Shown here one piece after another: positions 1-9,265 of a DNA stretch of 64,000 nucleotides. The stretch is from Phymorhynchus buccinoides (Eukaryota > Mollusca > Gastropoda > Neogastropoda > Raphitomidae). The DNA is taken from assembly GCA_017654935.2 (NCBI GenBank), contig CM065699.1, forward strand, positions 20,345,831 to 20,409,830, in the 5' to 3' direction. The notes under the pieces were generated by a model. It was not told where the DNA came from. It saw only the letters and a list, made by a program, of their open reading frames with translations, and searched no databases. The translations under genes and the position numbers were made by a program. Numbering within the stretch: the first letter of the stretch is position 1; each line of letters opens with the position of its first letter.

Positions 1-146
1 AAGACGCTGAAGTTGGACCCCCCTGAGGGCATCCAGGCCACGCCCCTAGACAGACACTGCTGCCACTGGCAGGCCTCCATAACAGGACCGCAGGGCAGCC
101 CTTACGAAGGGGGGTTGTTTCTGCTGTATCTTCAGATCCCTCACAG
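1..146 (+). CDS. UBC-fold (E2-like) protein, exon A, 5' partial
   Basis: Frame 1 is open from the window edge and reads as the N-terminal half of a ubiquitin-conjugating domain: HWQASITGP, then SPYEGGLFLLYLQIP, matching the HWxAxIxGPxxSPYxGGxF signature of class I E2 enzymes (UBE2D/UBE2E type). The exon ends at CTCACAG followed by the donor GTGAGC at 147, leaving two bases of a split codon that exon 2314-2440 completes as Ser before YPMRPPKV. The start codon and first helix lie left of the window. The role, if standard, would be ubiquitin or ubiquitin-like transfer in cytosol or nucleus, but the next exon lacks the catalytic Cys. Family assignment is firm; the orthologue is not identified. 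Confidence 0.85.
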
Positions 147-720
147 GTGAGCATTCAGGCCACGCCCATAGACAGACACTAGTAGGCCTCCATAACAGGG
201 CAGTCCTTATGAAGTGGGGTTGTTTCTGCTGTATCTTCAGATCCCTCACAGGTGAGCATTCAGGCCACGCCCATAGACGGACACTGCTGCCACTGGCAGG
301 CCTCCATAACAGGGCAGCCCTTATGAAGGGGGGTTGTTTCTGCTGTATCTTCAGATCCCTCACAGGTGAGCATTCAGGCCACGGCCCTAGACAGACAGTG
401 GCAGGCCTCCATAACAGGGCAGCCCTTATGAAGGGGGGTTGTTTCTGCTGTATCTTCAGATCCCTCACAGGTGAGCATTCAGGCCACGGCCCTAGACAGA
501 CACTAGTAGGCCTCCATAACAGGGCAGCCCTTATGAAGGGGGGTTGTTTCTGCTGTATCTTCAGATCCCTCACAGGTGAGCATTCAGGCCACGGCCCTAG
601 ACAGACACTGGCAGGCCTCCATAACAGGGCCACAGGGCAGGCCTCCATAACAGGGCCGCAGGGCAACCCTTATGAAGGGAGGTTGTTTCTGCTGTATCTT
701 CAGATCCCTTACAGGTGAGC
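147..720 (+). repeat. Tandem copies of the E2 exon 3' end with its splice donor
   Basis: Five further copies of about the last 105 bp of the E2 exon follow it head to tail. Each ends in TTCAGATCCCT(C/T)ACAG plus GTGAGC. Exon-like ends fall at 146, 251, 365, 470, 575 and 714, so spacings are 105, 114, 105, 105 and 139 bp. The middle copies lack about 7 bp (GGACCGCAG reduced to GGCAG), which breaks the E2 reading frame. The last copy (about 640-714) has the longer CCGCAGGGC form back and reads ITGPQGNPYEG in frame, ending IPY. Whether any copy is used as an alternative donor is unknown. Confidence 0.9.
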
Positions 721-877
721 ATCCACGCCACGCCCCTAGACAGATCTCTCACAGGTATTGTGGCTATATTTCTCTCTTTCTCTCTTTTCATCTTTGGCTT
801 CTGTCTGCCTCTCTTTCTCTTATTGTCAGGGGCATTATTTCTGCTCTATGTACACATATGATGCTGGTTAGCAATAG

Positions 878-1665
878 CAGACCTGATTACTGTACGAACA
901 TTTCGTACAATCTTACGAAATTTAGGGTCATTGTACGCTTGTACGCAACACGTACGTAAAATACGCACTTCTCAACATCGATCTTACAAAAAATGTTGTC
1001 CGTGTCGTCGCAGTAGTCAGCATTCTGCTTTTCCTTTCCGGTATTTCTGACGGGTGACGCGGTGTTAGAACGGTGCAAAGTTTCAAGATGGTTAGTGGAG
1101 GCCATGAAACCGATTCTGAAGATGACGACGTACAGCAGGAAAAACTGAAGAAGAAGCAGTATAACCAAGTTTTCAAACCGAGTTACTGCACTGACTTTCC
1201 ATTCATCACTGCGTCTATCAAGGGCCCACACTTCGCCTTCTGCTAGGTTTGCAGAAAAGATTTGTCTGTGAGCCATGGTGGAAGCTTTGACATCGCGAAG
1301 CATGCGAAAGGCTCAGGCCATAAAGATAACGTGGCTTCGGCTGGTGCTTCTTCAATCACCGCCTTTTTTAAGCCGAGGTCAGAGGCCAAAGTCAACGAAA
1401 ACAGCAGTCTGCAGACCAAGATCACAAGGGCAGAGGCGATGATGTGTCAGTTCATCGCCGAAAACAACTTGTCACTGGCTACAATGGACAAGCTGACGGT
1501 ACTCGTTCGTGAGATGTTTCCCATTCTGACAAGTGTTTGCACTCTCTAAATGATGATGTAGTTTGAATAAAAGACCGTGGTGACAGTTGTACACTTTTTC
1601 ACTCTGATTGTACACTTTTTGGACATTGATAGTACACCAAAGAAAAATGGGGGTAATCAGGTCTG
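878..1665 (+). mobile_element. hAT-like DNA transposon, internally deleted
   Basis: The ends are perfect 13-bp inverted repeats: CAGACCTGATTAC at 878-890 and its complement at 1653-1665. The flanking 8-mers are AGCAATAG on the left and TTCAATAG on the right, an 8-bp target duplication with two mismatches, as expected for hAT elements. Inside is a decayed N-terminal piece of a BED-finger transposase (see 1088-1549). The catalytic RNase H-like core and dimerisation domain are missing, so it could only be moved in trans. It lies in the intron of the E2-like gene. Confidence 0.82.
1088..1549 (+). pseudogene. hAT transposase N-terminal fragment (BED-type zinc finger)
   Basis: An ATG at 1088 opens an acidic N-terminus (SEDDDVQQEK), then FITASIKGPHFAFC, a TAG stop at 1244-1246, and in the same frame VCRKDLSVSHGGSFDIAKH followed by KGSGHKDN. 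This is a CxxC-Hx(n)H BED-like finger with the stop between its two cysteines. The tail has RAEAMMCQFIAENNLSLAT and VREMFP, a pattern seen after the finger in ZBED/hAT transposases. The frame ends at TAA (1547-1549) soon after MFP, where intact transposases continue for hundreds of residues. It is therefore a double-lesion remnant. Confidence 0.75.
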
Positions 1666-2009
1666 TTCAATAGCATTTTAAAAATATCAACCGATGTGAG
1701 AACTCGATAAACTCGCATTCACTGATTTACAGGAAACTGCTAAGCCTTTTTCAATCTACTTTTCCATTGTCAGTCAAACTCCGGTACATGCATTTACCAG
1801 CCTGAGAACTACTTAACTTAAATGTAAAGCTCACAATCTTGTCTGATTTGTGAAACACACAGGTTTTTCAGCTGTTTTTTCCCCCCCCCCCCCCCCCCCG
1901 TTTCTATCGCTCCCTGTCAGTACCTCATGTTGTTAAAGATCAGTCTGACTGGAAGAATGCATAATTTCGATATTTTCATAGGACTTTGCAGCCTGTGTTC
2001 TCAATCATT
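1666..2009. other. Intron sequence with a C homopolymer
   Basis: No gene or element was recognised. A run of 19 C preceded by T runs lies at about 1875-1899. It is a likely length-variable tract. Confidence 0.5.
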
Positions 2010-2257
2010 TTAACCCTTTCGCCGCCAGCCATCTTTGAGCCAAAAATGTCCATTAAACTTACTTGGCTACAGAAAAGATTTTTGTCTGCAATATTGTGGG
2101 ATTTCTCTGCGACACATTTAGAGTGGGGTCAATCCTTACTGCCTAAATTTAGGAGCACAATATTATTGAATACTAGACCCTGATTTCAAGGTTTTAATGA
2201 CATGGGTGTTAAATCAATGTGGTGCAAAAATGCGACATTGGCAGGTGAAAGGGTTAA
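2010..2257 (+). mobile_element. MITE, TTAACCCTTTC family
   Basis: A 248-bp unit bounded by TTTAACCCTTTCGCCGCCA and its imperfect complement GCAGGTGAAAGGGTTAA. The interior is shared with copies at 19326, 36595, 40005, 48678, 50087 and 61903, and with partial copies at 26770 and 53214. It has no coding capacity. It lies 56 bp upstream of the next E2 exon. Confidence 0.85.
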
Positions 2258-2313
2258 TGTCTAAGTTCCAGATGCTAGGCCCTAAATTCGCAGAACCTTT
2301 GTCTGTCACACAG

Positions 2314-2440
2314 CTACCCGATGCGTCCGCCCAAGGTGCGTTTCATCACCAAGATCTTCCACCCCAACATCAGTCGCCACGGTGATGTGGGCCTCGACTC
2401 CATCCACCACAACTGGAGCCTGGCCCTCACCATCTCCAAG
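2314..2440 (+). CDS. UBC-fold (E2-like) protein, exon B, active-site Cys replaced
   Basis: The acceptor TGTCACACAG precedes C|TAC, which completes the Ser codon split at 146. The exon reads YPMRPPKVRFITKIF, then HPNISRHGDVGLDSI, then NWSLALTISK, and ends at the donor GTGAAG (2441). The HPN motif and the Trp of the WSxALT motif are present. In active E2s the residue after HPNxxxxGxI/V is the catalytic Cys (CLDIL); here the codon is GGC (about 2377-2379), giving GLDSI. It would therefore be expected to be unable to form a thioester with ubiquitin, like UEV-type variants. A sequencing error is possible but would need to hit exactly this codon. Confidence 0.88.
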
Positions 2441-2914
2441 GTGAAGATTTAAAGGCACAAGTGTGGCATAAAAGAGCCTATCCCAGGAATCGGGTAGTCA
2501 GTTGTGAGTGGGGAGAGAGAGAGAGAAACAAGCCAGTGACACTCCTAGCTGCGGGCTTTCGCCTGCGCCAGTTTAGTTTTTCCCCTCCTTTTGCGTTTGA
2601 AAAGGGATGCTTTCGCTGCGAGCGCCAAACAAAAACTGACATTTTTAGCCTACTGCTTGCTTATATAGTACTGCGCTGGCTTTAAGAAAGTCAGGAGAGG
2701 TGGAGTGGGAAAGGGGGGGGGGGGGGATAAGGGTATGTTTAGAGTTATGTTACTCAGTTCTCTCAGAAACAGTTTAAAGTCATTTCTTCAAATTTTGATT
2801 ATCAATCATTTCAGGTCTCCCAATTTTCTCAGATGTGATATCATGTGTGTTTTTATTTAAATGATATTTATGTGTTTATGAAACGCATTTTGTTTTAAAT
2901 TTATCGTATCATAA

Positions 2915-3170
2915 AGGCAGGAGAATGGGCCAATAAGTCAGAAAGATAGTAGATGATAGAAAGCAAAGGAAAAAGGCAGAGTCAAAAGAGAGAGACAGAT
3001 TAGAGGAAGTTGCAAGCACAGAACTTCCAGAAGGTGGGGGAACTATTTTTACGAAAGACCCCCCCCCCCTCCCCCCCCCTCCCCGGTATTCCCATGGGGA
3101 GAGACTCGAGGGGGCAGGGTCATTCAGCTCCCCGTATGGAGGCATGAGGCATCCACCCACTGCCCAGTCT
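2915..3170 (-). mobile_element. GAA-tailed retroposon, 5' fragment
   Basis: This is the reverse complement of the 5' half of the family seen complete at 63000-63346. It includes the GGGCAGTGGGTGGATGCC start (right end here), the accordion of C and G around CTCGTGGGGA, and the AACTTCCTCTAATCTG block. It lies in the intron before the last E2 exon. The 3' part with the GAA tail is missing. Confidence 0.75.
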
Positions 3171-3794
3171 TCGTGTAACGTTTTCTATTGGTTAGACTGC
3201 ACAAAAGTTTAAAGAATATTGACATTGGTTGTGATCACTCTTCCAAAATTTCACAATTTTTTTTCTTTTCCTCTGTAGAACCCCTTAATGAATTACATAC
3301 ACTTTTTTTTTATAGTTATCCCTATGTAGACTGTAAACACAGGGGTGGGAGGCCTTCAGTATAGATACTGAATTCAGTGTAGCAATTCTGTCCGACTAGA
3401 ACATTGAAAGATATCCTTGCTATCTTTTAAATATAGCTGATAATTTTTTCAGTCTGGCTGAAATGTTCAGCTACCAACCATGTTAAAACACTTTCCAATC
3501 TTCCCTGGATGAATGGTAAAAATATTTTGAATAAACTATAAAGAAATTTTGTTTTTACCTCTTGGAAGGATACTTACTTTTTCATTAACTGTCCCTGTAT
3601 TGTTTTTACGGGAAAGGAAACCGAGACCGAGAAGCAAAAATCGCTTCCGTGCAAGTAAGGAAAAAAATAAAAAAGTGGGCCATGTACATGAGATGCTAAA
3701 TCATGTGAGGACAAGTCTTAGTGTGTTTCATATAAAGTAAAAGAAAGAAAGAGCAAAAAACACACCCCAAAAACTTTGAATACTTTTTTTGCAG

Positions 3795-3980
3795 GTTCTG
3801 ATCAGCATTCAGTCACTGCTCACAGACCCCTACTGTCAGGTCAGCATGGAGCCCAAGATCGCCTGGCTGTACCAGCGGGCCAAGCCAGAGTTTGACCGGA
3901 TCGCCCGAGGATGGACTTGGAACTACGCCATGCACGATTATTTGGATGTGGAACTAAATGTCTGTGCCATGCACTATTGA
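3795..3980 (+). CDS. UBC-fold (E2-like) protein, last exon
   Basis: The acceptor TTTTTTTGCAG precedes VLISIQSLLTDP at phase 0, consistent with exon 2440 ending on a codon. The reading continues VSMEPKIAWLYQ, then FDRIARGWTWNYAMH, matching helices 3 and 4 of class I E2s (compare UBE2D: ... ARxYxxDxxxYxxxAREWTxKYAM). It then has a short non-conserved tail DYLDVELNVCAMHY and a TGA at 3978-3980. Total visible protein is about 153 residues with the N-terminal few missing, typical of a single-domain E2. No extra domain follows. Confidence 0.88.
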   Translation, partial: VLISIQSLLTDPYCQVSMEPKIAWLYQRAKPEFDRIARGWTWNYAMHDYLDVELNVCAMHY

Positions 3981-4190
3981 TTATATAAGGGCTGTACAAG
4001 CCGATCTGTATGGAGTGTGAATTGACAGCGAGAGAGACAGAAATAAAACAGACATTTTTAATTTGAGCAGCAGAGAGAGAGAGGGGGGTGGTGGGACAAT
4101 GAACTACGCCAAGCACAGTTATGAGGCCCACTCATGTGGATCTCTCTTGGCTTGTGAATTGACAAAGACAGGAGACAGTGAAACAAAGAG
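3916..4190 (+). repeat. Partial tandem duplication of the E2 terminal region
   Basis: AACTACGCCATGCACGATTA (coding, from about 3920) recurs as AACTACGCCAAGCACAGTTA at about 4100. TGTGAATTGACAGCGAGAG at about 4016 recurs as TGTGAATTGACAAAGACAG at about 4154. The second copy lies after the stop, so it probably belongs to the 3' UTR or flank. The two copies differ at many sites, so this is an older event than the exon-A array. Confidence 0.65.
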
Positions 4191-4259
4191 AAAGAAGCAG
4201 AAAGAAAGAGAGATAGGGAGAGAAAGAGATAGAGGTTGGATGTGGAAAATGTGAATGTT

Positions 4260-4810
4260 CAGACCAAAATCCAAAAGTTAATGAATATGAAATTGTTGAT
4301 CGATTCGGGGTAGAAATGTAACATGACCACCAGATTTGTTGTTCCATTTTGTTTCTCACTCACCTTTGGAGGTGTTTTTGGAGGCTCAGAACACACAGCA
4401 TCAGTGTAGGAAGCGTGACATAAAAATTCTGTTTGAGTCTCCTGGTCCACCTTTGCTGTTTTTTTGCGAGAGATTCGTTTCAATGAGTTTTGACTGGTTC
4501 TCCATTGTTTTCTCTAGATTTATGATCCTGTCACTTAAAGATCTAATCAAGACCTCGAGATCAGGGATTTCGTATGTATTTCCGGTGGCATTGTCGTCGT
4601 CCAAGCGATCATTCTCTTGTGGCTTACTATGAGAAAGATAAGTATAAACAGACTTCTCCACTCGAATCGATCAGTTTCAGTTTTCCTGCTGATGCGGTGG
4701 TTTCTTATGCTTGAATTACTCACATTTAATTGTTTGTCAGCACTGATAGGATTCCTGCAGGACTGCTGGTTTGTGCCATGCTGGCGTTGTTCCATATAAC
4801 ATGGTAGCAT
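4260..4810 (-). pseudogene. Possible decayed ORF with a coiled coil (retroelement ORF1-like?)
   Basis: Read right to left, three overlapping frames give a plausible single decayed protein. First comes a segment with NVSNSSIRNHRISRKTETDR. Then comes LEVLIRSLSDRIINLEKTME, a heptad-like stretch continuing to NQSKLIETNLSQKN. Then comes KKTAKVDQETQTE. No frame is complete. The pattern (basic N-terminus then coiled coil) fits ORF1 proteins of non-LTR elements, but no diagnostic motif is visible. It could equally be chance. Confidence 0.25.
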
Positions 4811-4861
4811 TTTCAGCAGCGCTTATCACAGGTTTTTGAACTGTAGCCGCCATATTGTGCG

Positions 4862-5150
4862 TTGTGTCAAGTCAAGTCAAAATTTTATTTCCAGATGGAA
4901 CATTGAATAAGCGAATAATGTCATTTTTTTTTTTCATCAAGCCATCCGTAAAAAAATAAAAAAGTAACGAAGGAACTAAAGATTGTGTGTGTGTGTGCGC
5001 GCGCACACAAGGGGTTTGGGGATAAAAGGGACAGGAAAGAGATGGGGATGATAGACTAGACTGAAAAACACTCAAGGGTGCTGATGGGATCGGGACCCAT
5101 ACACGCATTAGCCCCACCTGCTCTACCAACACGAGAGCGGCTGTGCGTAT
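4862..5150 (-). mobile_element. tRNA-derived SINE (TTGACTTGAC tail)
   Basis: On the minus strand the head reads GTTGGTAGAGCAGGTGGGGC (box A-like) and later GGGTCCCGATCCCATC (box B-like), near 5085-5135. The other end on the plus strand is GTCAAGTCAAGTCAAAATTT, i.e. a TTGACTTGACTTGAC tail. The same pentamer tail appears alone at about 5358. It is too decayed to be a tRNA gene (no closed acceptor stem seen). A GT/GC microsatellite lies at 4986-5007. Confidence 0.55.
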
Positions 5151-5523
5151 TGTTTGAAACCGCAGTTATTGAATTGGGTGGAGTGTGAAAAAGAGACAGA
5201 GTGGATGGGTGAATAAATCGTTGAACCTAGAAATATGCCATGTGATGCATACAGATGTTTATTTAATTAAATGGAGCATGATTAGAGAGAGGGAGTTGTA
5301 TCGAAGATGTTTCAGTGTATGCATTGATGTTCTAATTTTTTGTACATATTACTGTGTGTGTCAAGTCAAGTCAAGTCGAAATGATCTTAATGAGGATAGA
5401 AGGAATAAGCTATACAGCTTTTTTACATCCTGTCCTCAACAGAAGACAACAAATAAGACTGTGGAACAAATGAAAGTGCACAGAAAAAATAGAGTGCAAA
5501 GGAAAAAATATTGTTTTACAAGC

Positions 5524-5823
5524 ATTAACCCTCTTGCATTTATTCCGCCCAAAACCGCCCAGTCCAGAAGTTGCCTCTGTGTATTCAAGCCGCCCAAATC
5601 CGCCCGTAGCTTGCCCCCACTCTGATGGCATTTTCATCACGCACTAAGTTCTGGCTTGTTATACACACACTATGAAGAAGCTTCTCACTTGGCAGTGATG
5701 CGATGGTGACTGTATGGCGCTCTGTGTGCTTCAAAAGACAGATTTTCCCAAAAATGTGTGAAAGAATCTGAACACTATAGAAGAAGTTTTGTCTGTAACA
5801 AATGTGAATGCAAGAGGGTTAAT
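5524..5823. mobile_element. MITE with ATTAACCCTCTTGCATT ends
   Basis: A 300-bp unit with near-perfect 17-bp inverted ends: ATTAACCCTCTTGCATT on the left and AATGCAAGAGGGTTAAT on the right. Its ends resemble the TTAACCCTTTC family, but the interior is unrelated. It is non-coding. Confidence 0.8.
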
Positions 5824-5843
5824 CAAAGGAAAACATACATTGC

Positions 5844-6066
5844 TTAACCCCTTCACTACCAGAAGAAAACAAAGAAGTTATATCGATTTTCTTATATAAA
5901 ATTTAAAAGAGACCTATTAGACTCAATCTGAGAAAATGGTTTAGATATATATCTTTCCTGACTTGTTTAAACCAAAAACCATCGTTCCATGACAAAAAAG
6001 TTATGACATCATCAATGACATCACACACCAGGTAGTAGACAGGGGACTGGGCAGGGAAGGGGTTAA
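5844..6066. mobile_element. MITE with TTAACCCCTTC ends
   Basis: It is bounded by TTAACCCCTTCACTACC and GGCAGGGAAGGGGTTAA (223 bp). It starts 21 bp after the preceding MITE. The interior includes ATGACATCATCAATGACATC. It is non-coding. Confidence 0.75.
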
Positions 6067-7194
6067 TTACAAAATGTCCATAACAAAATATTTACATAAA
6101 ATCCAAAGTCATATGAATAATAAGTTATACATGCATATGCAATTAGGGAAGAAGAGGAAGATGAGAGAGAAAACAAAATGAACAAAGGAAGCAGAGATGA
6201 ATAATAATTAAAAAAAGACATTGGTGAGAATGGGAAAGTGTGTGTGTGTGTGTTTAAATGTTCTTGTGATTTTTTTAATTGCATCTATGTTGTTTGATTG
6301 TTTTTGTCTGTTTGAGAGCGCAATGATTTTATGTATGTATAAACCTGTGTGTCAAGTGCTCTGTTGTATGAGCGTATGCATACAGTATCTGTGTAAATAT
6401 GATTGTATTGTATTGATGTGTACATGATAATGTTCATGCTGTGTGTGTGTGTTGTGTGTGTGTCTGTAAATGTGTATTTTTGTATATGTGTAATTTCTGT
6501 GAATATATTTGCGTTAATCTGCTTCTTGGGGGTCAATTTCAATGACTGTTAGAGATAAAACTAGAATGAAAGAAACTGAAAACAATTGAATGATTACTAG
6601 CTGGGAATTCTTTTTAATTACATAATATCTTGAATGATTGGTTATTTTAACCAAAGAATGTGATTCGGAAGTGTTGATGGTGATGCAGTTATTGTGCCAG
6701 ATGTTGGAAAATAATCTGATTGCTATTTTGCAACATTTTTCTTTTTAAAAGGAAAAAGTGTGTGTATGTGTGGGAGAGAGAGTTTTAGTGTGTGTGTGTG
6801 TGTGTAAGAATGTAAAGGGGGTAGTATGTAAGTTTTTGTTTTAATATGTATCATTTTAGTGCAATTGTAAAGCGCTTAGAGCTTAAAGGTGAAGCGCTAT
6901 ATAAATTTTCTTAAATAAAAATAAATAAAAAGAAGCTCTTCTTTCTTCATGTTTCAATGCTTTTAACTTTTTCGACATTCCAAAAACTGCAATAGTACAT
7001 GCAGAATCAGTATAATTTCAGTTTGAAGAATTAAGAATTTCTTCCTTGAATGCTGCCATAACATGAAGAGAGGACTGGTGTTCATGATTTCAATTATTTC
7101 CCATTGATGCATACATGAACTGTGGTGAAGATATAACTGGATTTTCCACAACTTTCTCATGTATTCAGCACAACTAATCGCTTTTCTTTTCATG
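6067..7194. other. Gene-free; GT tracts and an AGCGCT hairpin tail
   Basis: GT microsatellites lie near 6238-6253, 6440-6465 and 6788-6806. At about 6855-6935 is AAAGCGCTTAGAGC followed by GAAGCGCTATATAAAT and A/T-rich repeats, a hairpin-like 3' tail that recurs at least six more times in the window. No gene is seen. Confidence 0.55.
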
Positions 7195-7196
7195 TA

Positions 7197-7762
7197 CAGA
7201 CAACCCCCTATTTTACGACCCTCTGTTAAGCGACCACCTCTCATTTGAGACCGGATTTGTTGGCACGGATGCAATATACTATGTAAACGACCTCTCTTAA
7301 ACGACTTCCTCTAAAACGCGACTTACGACCGCCATTTTGTTGGTTTTTACGACCGTTGTTGTCGTCTGCATAGACTTCGAGCAAAGGGAAACAACCACGG
7401 TCAAGGGCCTGAAAGCGGAGTCGCTTCCCTTGTTGTAGAAAAGATGGCGGAAAGCGTAGGAAAAGCATGAAAAACACAGACTTTTAAAAAGAAAAACACT
7501 GACTTTGGACGAGAGTGGAGGTGATTAACAGAAAGTCGGCGAAGTGAAACTGTAATACAACGATTGCACAATCCTATGGAGTTGGAAAGACCCAAATCCA
7601 GTTTTAATATGTCATTGTATGTGTGCATGAAGAAGAGAGTATGAACTGTGCTGAACTTTTTCATTTCTACGGCTGCCAGTGAAAACCTCCGTCATACGAC
7701 CCCTCCAATTAACGACCGATTTTTCCGGACATTTTGGTAGTCTTAAAATAGAGGTTTGTCTG
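7197..7762. mobile_element. mariner-like MITE (CAGACAA ends, TA target)
   Basis: Inverted ends start CAGACAACCCCCTATTTTA (left) and, on the complement, CAGACAAACCTCTATTTTAA (right). Each end is flanked by TA (7195-7196, 7763-7764), the Tc1/mariner target. A second copy in opposite orientation lies at 11644-12186. Repeated ACGACC motifs sit inside. No transposase is visible, so it is non-autonomous. Confidence 0.8.
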
Positions 7763-7906
7763 TATGACACAATTCAAAGTTTTTTACAGCTTGCAAACTT
7801 GTAATGCTAACGGTACACTTCATTTTTCTGTGCAGTGGGTGAGTTATAGTGATGTTTCTGAAATACTAATTCAAAGCTCTGAAAATGGATAAATGAAACT
7901 TGTTAC

Positions 7907-8406
7907 NNNNNNNNNNNNNNNNNNNNNNNNNNNNNNNNNNNNNNNNNNNNNNNNNNNNNNNNNNNNNNNNNNNNNNNNNNNNNNNNNNNNNNNNNNNNNN
8001 NNNNNNNNNNNNNNNNNNNNNNNNNNNNNNNNNNNNNNNNNNNNNNNNNNNNNNNNNNNNNNNNNNNNNNNNNNNNNNNNNNNNNNNNNNNNNNNNNNNN
8101 NNNNNNNNNNNNNNNNNNNNNNNNNNNNNNNNNNNNNNNNNNNNNNNNNNNNNNNNNNNNNNNNNNNNNNNNNNNNNNNNNNNNNNNNNNNNNNNNNNNN
8201 NNNNNNNNNNNNNNNNNNNNNNNNNNNNNNNNNNNNNNNNNNNNNNNNNNNNNNNNNNNNNNNNNNNNNNNNNNNNNNNNNNNNNNNNNNNNNNNNNNNN
8301 NNNNNNNNNNNNNNNNNNNNNNNNNNNNNNNNNNNNNNNNNNNNNNNNNNNNNNNNNNNNNNNNNNNNNNNNNNNNNNNNNNNNNNNNNNNNNNNNNNNN
8401 NNNNNN
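7907..8406. other. Assembly gap, exactly 500 N
   Basis: The round number shows a placeholder gap of unknown true length. Order and orientation of the flanking contigs are therefore less certain. Confidence 0.99.
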
Positions 8407-8929
8407 TAGTTTTGAAACCGTATCATAAAGTTAAGATGATGGTGGTGGTTCGTATGGTTGATGAGAATGATTTTAATTCAGAGCATTTTATTTACAATTT
8501 AAACTCAGAGCAGCATTATCTTTATATTGACAACTTATCAAAACATAAACAAACATGTATTGATTGCATTATTATGATGGGATTATTATAGCTTTGGGGG
8601 GATTTTCCCCCCCTCGGTTTTGTTTAAATGAACACCACGACTTCAACATTGTTAGCTTGAAAATAACTATTTGGAATAATATTCGCTCCTCAGAAGTCGG
8701 AGTTTGTGGTGCTCACATGACCTAGGGTAATCAAAAAACGTCACACACGTAAAATGTTCTCAGTCCTTCTAAGTAAGTTGGTGGCATTTGTACCATAGTG
8801 TGTCCAAGGGCTTCGGCTGTTGGGGATGATACGAGTCTTTAAAGCCAGCGTACTATTTTAATTTACAACAACAAACAACAACAATAATCTTTGTAAATTC
8901 ACATACAACAAAAAATACATACAGTGGAA
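8407..8929. other. No feature recognised
   Basis: AT-rich sequence without a convincing ORF or repeat. A short TACAGTGGAACCTCC motif (the mariner-type end used by other MITEs here) appears at about 8930 without a visible partner. Confidence 0.5.
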
Positions 8930-8944
8930 CCTCCCTATAAGGAC

Positions 8945-9265
8945 TCTCCCATGTAAAAAATAGATCCCCCACCTTCTGGAAGTTCTGTTGCTTGTTAGCT
9001 TCCTCTCATCTGGTAACCTTCCTCTGTGATTCTGCCTTTTTCTTTCGCTACGGTCATCTGGCTATTCTTTCTGAACTTACCGGTCCATCTAAATGCCTTT
9101 TGTTTAGGAAATCCTTTTCACAGATTTCTCCACCAAAAGACGGGAAATGCTGGGCCTGGCTTTTTTCTTAGGCGCCATTTAACGGCAGCATGACGAATCT
9201 GCACTCATATGACAGTAGGCGTCTGACTGATCGAAGACGAAGAAGACGAAAGAAGATTTTTTTTT
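8945..9265 (+). mobile_element. GAA-tailed retroposon, subfamily B
   Basis: It contains CCACCTTCTGGAAGTTCTG, then the TCTGCCTTTTTCTTTCG block, then the subfamily-B 3' half with ATGCTGGGCCTGGCTTTTTT, the GGCGCCATTTAACGGCAGCA stretch and CATATGACAG. It ends in GACGAAGAAGACGAAAGAAG. Other B copies are at 22370 and 23200. Confidence 0.75.

Noticed and set aside
46..718. Long open frames on both strands across the exon array (169 codons plus, 206 codons minus)
   Set aside because: They only reflect a stop-free repeat unit. They are not the E2 frame and have no domain similarity.
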